Assembly (NCBI GenBank): GCA_900548845.1
Contig: URMI01000097.1
Location: forward strand, 1-5,315
Source of the DNA: an uncultured Clostridia bacterium
Lineage (GTDB): Bacteria > Bacillota > Clostridia > Christensenellales > Borkfalkiaceae
Length of the DNA stretch: 5,315 nt
Direction of reading: 5' to 3'
Shown here: positions 4,739 through 5,315 of the stretch, one piece after another
Layout of the letters: every line of letters starts with the position of its first letter
Position numbering within the stretch: the first letter of the stretch is position 1
Translations under genes and position numbers: made by a program
The notes under the pieces: model-generated
The model's database searches: none
Told to the model about the DNA's origin: nothing
Seen by the model: only the letters and a program-made list of their open reading frames with translations

Positions 4739-5300
4739 ATGGAACAGTTTTACGCCTATCTCGACCGCATGAAGTTCATCAAGCGCTGGCAGCTCATGCG
4801 CTCGGTGCGCGACGAGAACATCATGGAGCATTCGCACTCGGTGGCGGTCCTGACGCACGCCCTCGTCTGCATCGAAAACGGCGTCTTCGGCGGGCATATC
4901 GACGCGGAAAAAGCCGTCTTTTACGCTCTCTATCACGAAGTGAGCGAGGTGATGACGGGCGATCTGCCCACCCCCGTCAAATACTTCAACAACAGCATCC
5001 ACGGCGAGTACGAAAAGCTCGAAAAGCTCGCCGTCGAAAAGATCGCAGACACCCTGCCGCCCGAGCTCAAAAAAGAGCTCTATCCCTATTTGCAGGCTGA
5101 GAAGCATTCGGACGAGTACCGCTTTGTCAAAGCCGCCGATAAGCTCTCCGCCTACATCAAGTGTTTGGAAGAGCTGCGCTCGGGCAACCGCGAGTTCGCC
5201 CAGGCGGAGCGCACGCTGCACGAATCGCTCGAACACATGGAGCTCCGCGCCGTCGCTTACTTTTTCGAGCACTTCATCCCCGCCTTCTCGCTCTCTTTGG
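4739..5300 (+). CDS. yfbR: YfbR-type HD-domain 5'-deoxynucleotidase, 3'-truncated
   Basis: YfbR enzymes are cytosolic metal-dependent phosphohydrolases that remove the 5'-phosphate from deoxyribonucleoside monophosphates, in nucleotide salvage and pool control. The 187 genuine residues align along nearly the whole E. coli protein (199 residues): K-R-W-x-L-M-R (15-21), E-N-I-M-E-H-S (26-32, metal ligand His31), Y-H-E-V-S-E-V-M-T-G-D-L-P-T-P-V-K-Y-F (65-83), K-A-A-D-K-L-S-A-Y-I-K-C (131-142, ligand Asp134) and a final F-I-P-A-F-S-L-S-L. Glu70 and Asp75 match E. coli Glu72 and Asp77. The metal-binding His-Asp doublet reads His66-Glu67 (codon 4937-4939), an unusual substitution at the defining position of the HD superfamily. 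About 10 C-terminal residues are missing, because real sequence appears to end at 5300 and adapter follows. It has its own promoter and is divergent from thiT. Family identity is firm. Activity of the HE variant is plausible, since Glu can still bind metal, but unproven. Confidence 0.93.
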
Positions 5301-5315
5301 AGATCGGAAGAGCGT
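5301..5315 (+). other. Illumina TruSeq adapter remnant at the contig end
   Basis: The last 15 bases, AGATCGGAAGAGCGT, are identical to the start of the standard Illumina TruSeq adapter read-through sequence. They sit exactly at the end of the contig and come just where the YfbR homology (F-x-L-S-L) should continue into its last ten or so residues. This is sequencing artefact, not biology, and should be trimmed. Confidence 0.95.

Noticed and set aside
4640..5272. Open frame of 210 codons on the - strand over yfbR
   Set aside because: It is the shadow of yfbR. The + strand aligns over nearly its whole length with E. coli YfbR and has a promoter and RBS.

Overview
This window looks like chromosomal DNA from a GC-rich Gram-positive-type anaerobe of the Bacillota (Clostridia-like). 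The gene order cdsA-dxr-rseP, a thiT gene behind a TPP riboswitch, and strong consensus sigma-A-type promoters all point that way. No mobile element, CRISPR array, tRNA or rRNA is visible. It is an assembly contig rather than a complete locus: cdsA is cut at the left edge, and the last 15 bases match an Illumina adapter, so the rightmost gene is cut too.

Left part (1-3191, + strand) is the tail of a lipid/isoprenoid/envelope operon. CdsA makes CDP-diacylglycerol for phospholipids. Dxr commits carbon to the MEP isoprenoid pathway. RseP is a site-2 intramembrane protease. dxr and rseP overlap by 8 bases, so they are probably translationally coupled. In many Bacillota ispG follows rseP, but here the operon stops at rseP. 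A strong 13-bp GC hairpin at 3198-3226 then separates it from a convergent gene.

Middle part (3251-4643, - strand) is a self-contained thiamine uptake unit. Read in the direction of transcription it has a perfect-consensus promoter (TTGACA, 17 bp, TATAAT), a TPP riboswitch aptamer, an intrinsic terminator with a U7 tract, a good ribosome binding site and thiT. An 8-bp long-range pairing between the 5' side of the aptamer and the terminator stem gives a plausible antiterminator. The encoded ThiT is unusual. The classic S-component of about 180 residues is only the C-terminal half of a 383-residue protein, and the N-terminal half is an additional membrane domain with about five predicted TM segments that I do not recognise.

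Right part (4674-5300, + strand) is a divergent promoter with an extended -10 driving a YfbR-type HD-domain 5'-deoxynucleotidase, in which the usual HD doublet reads HE. The two divergent promoters are separated by 30 bp containing a helically phased direct repeat. The spacer of the thiT promoter holds a perfect 13-bp palindrome.

Most of the window is housekeeping biology. The parts most worth following up are the two-domain ThiT, the slightly non-canonical TPP riboswitch with its switch mechanism, the operator-like palindrome, and the adapter contamination at the contig end.
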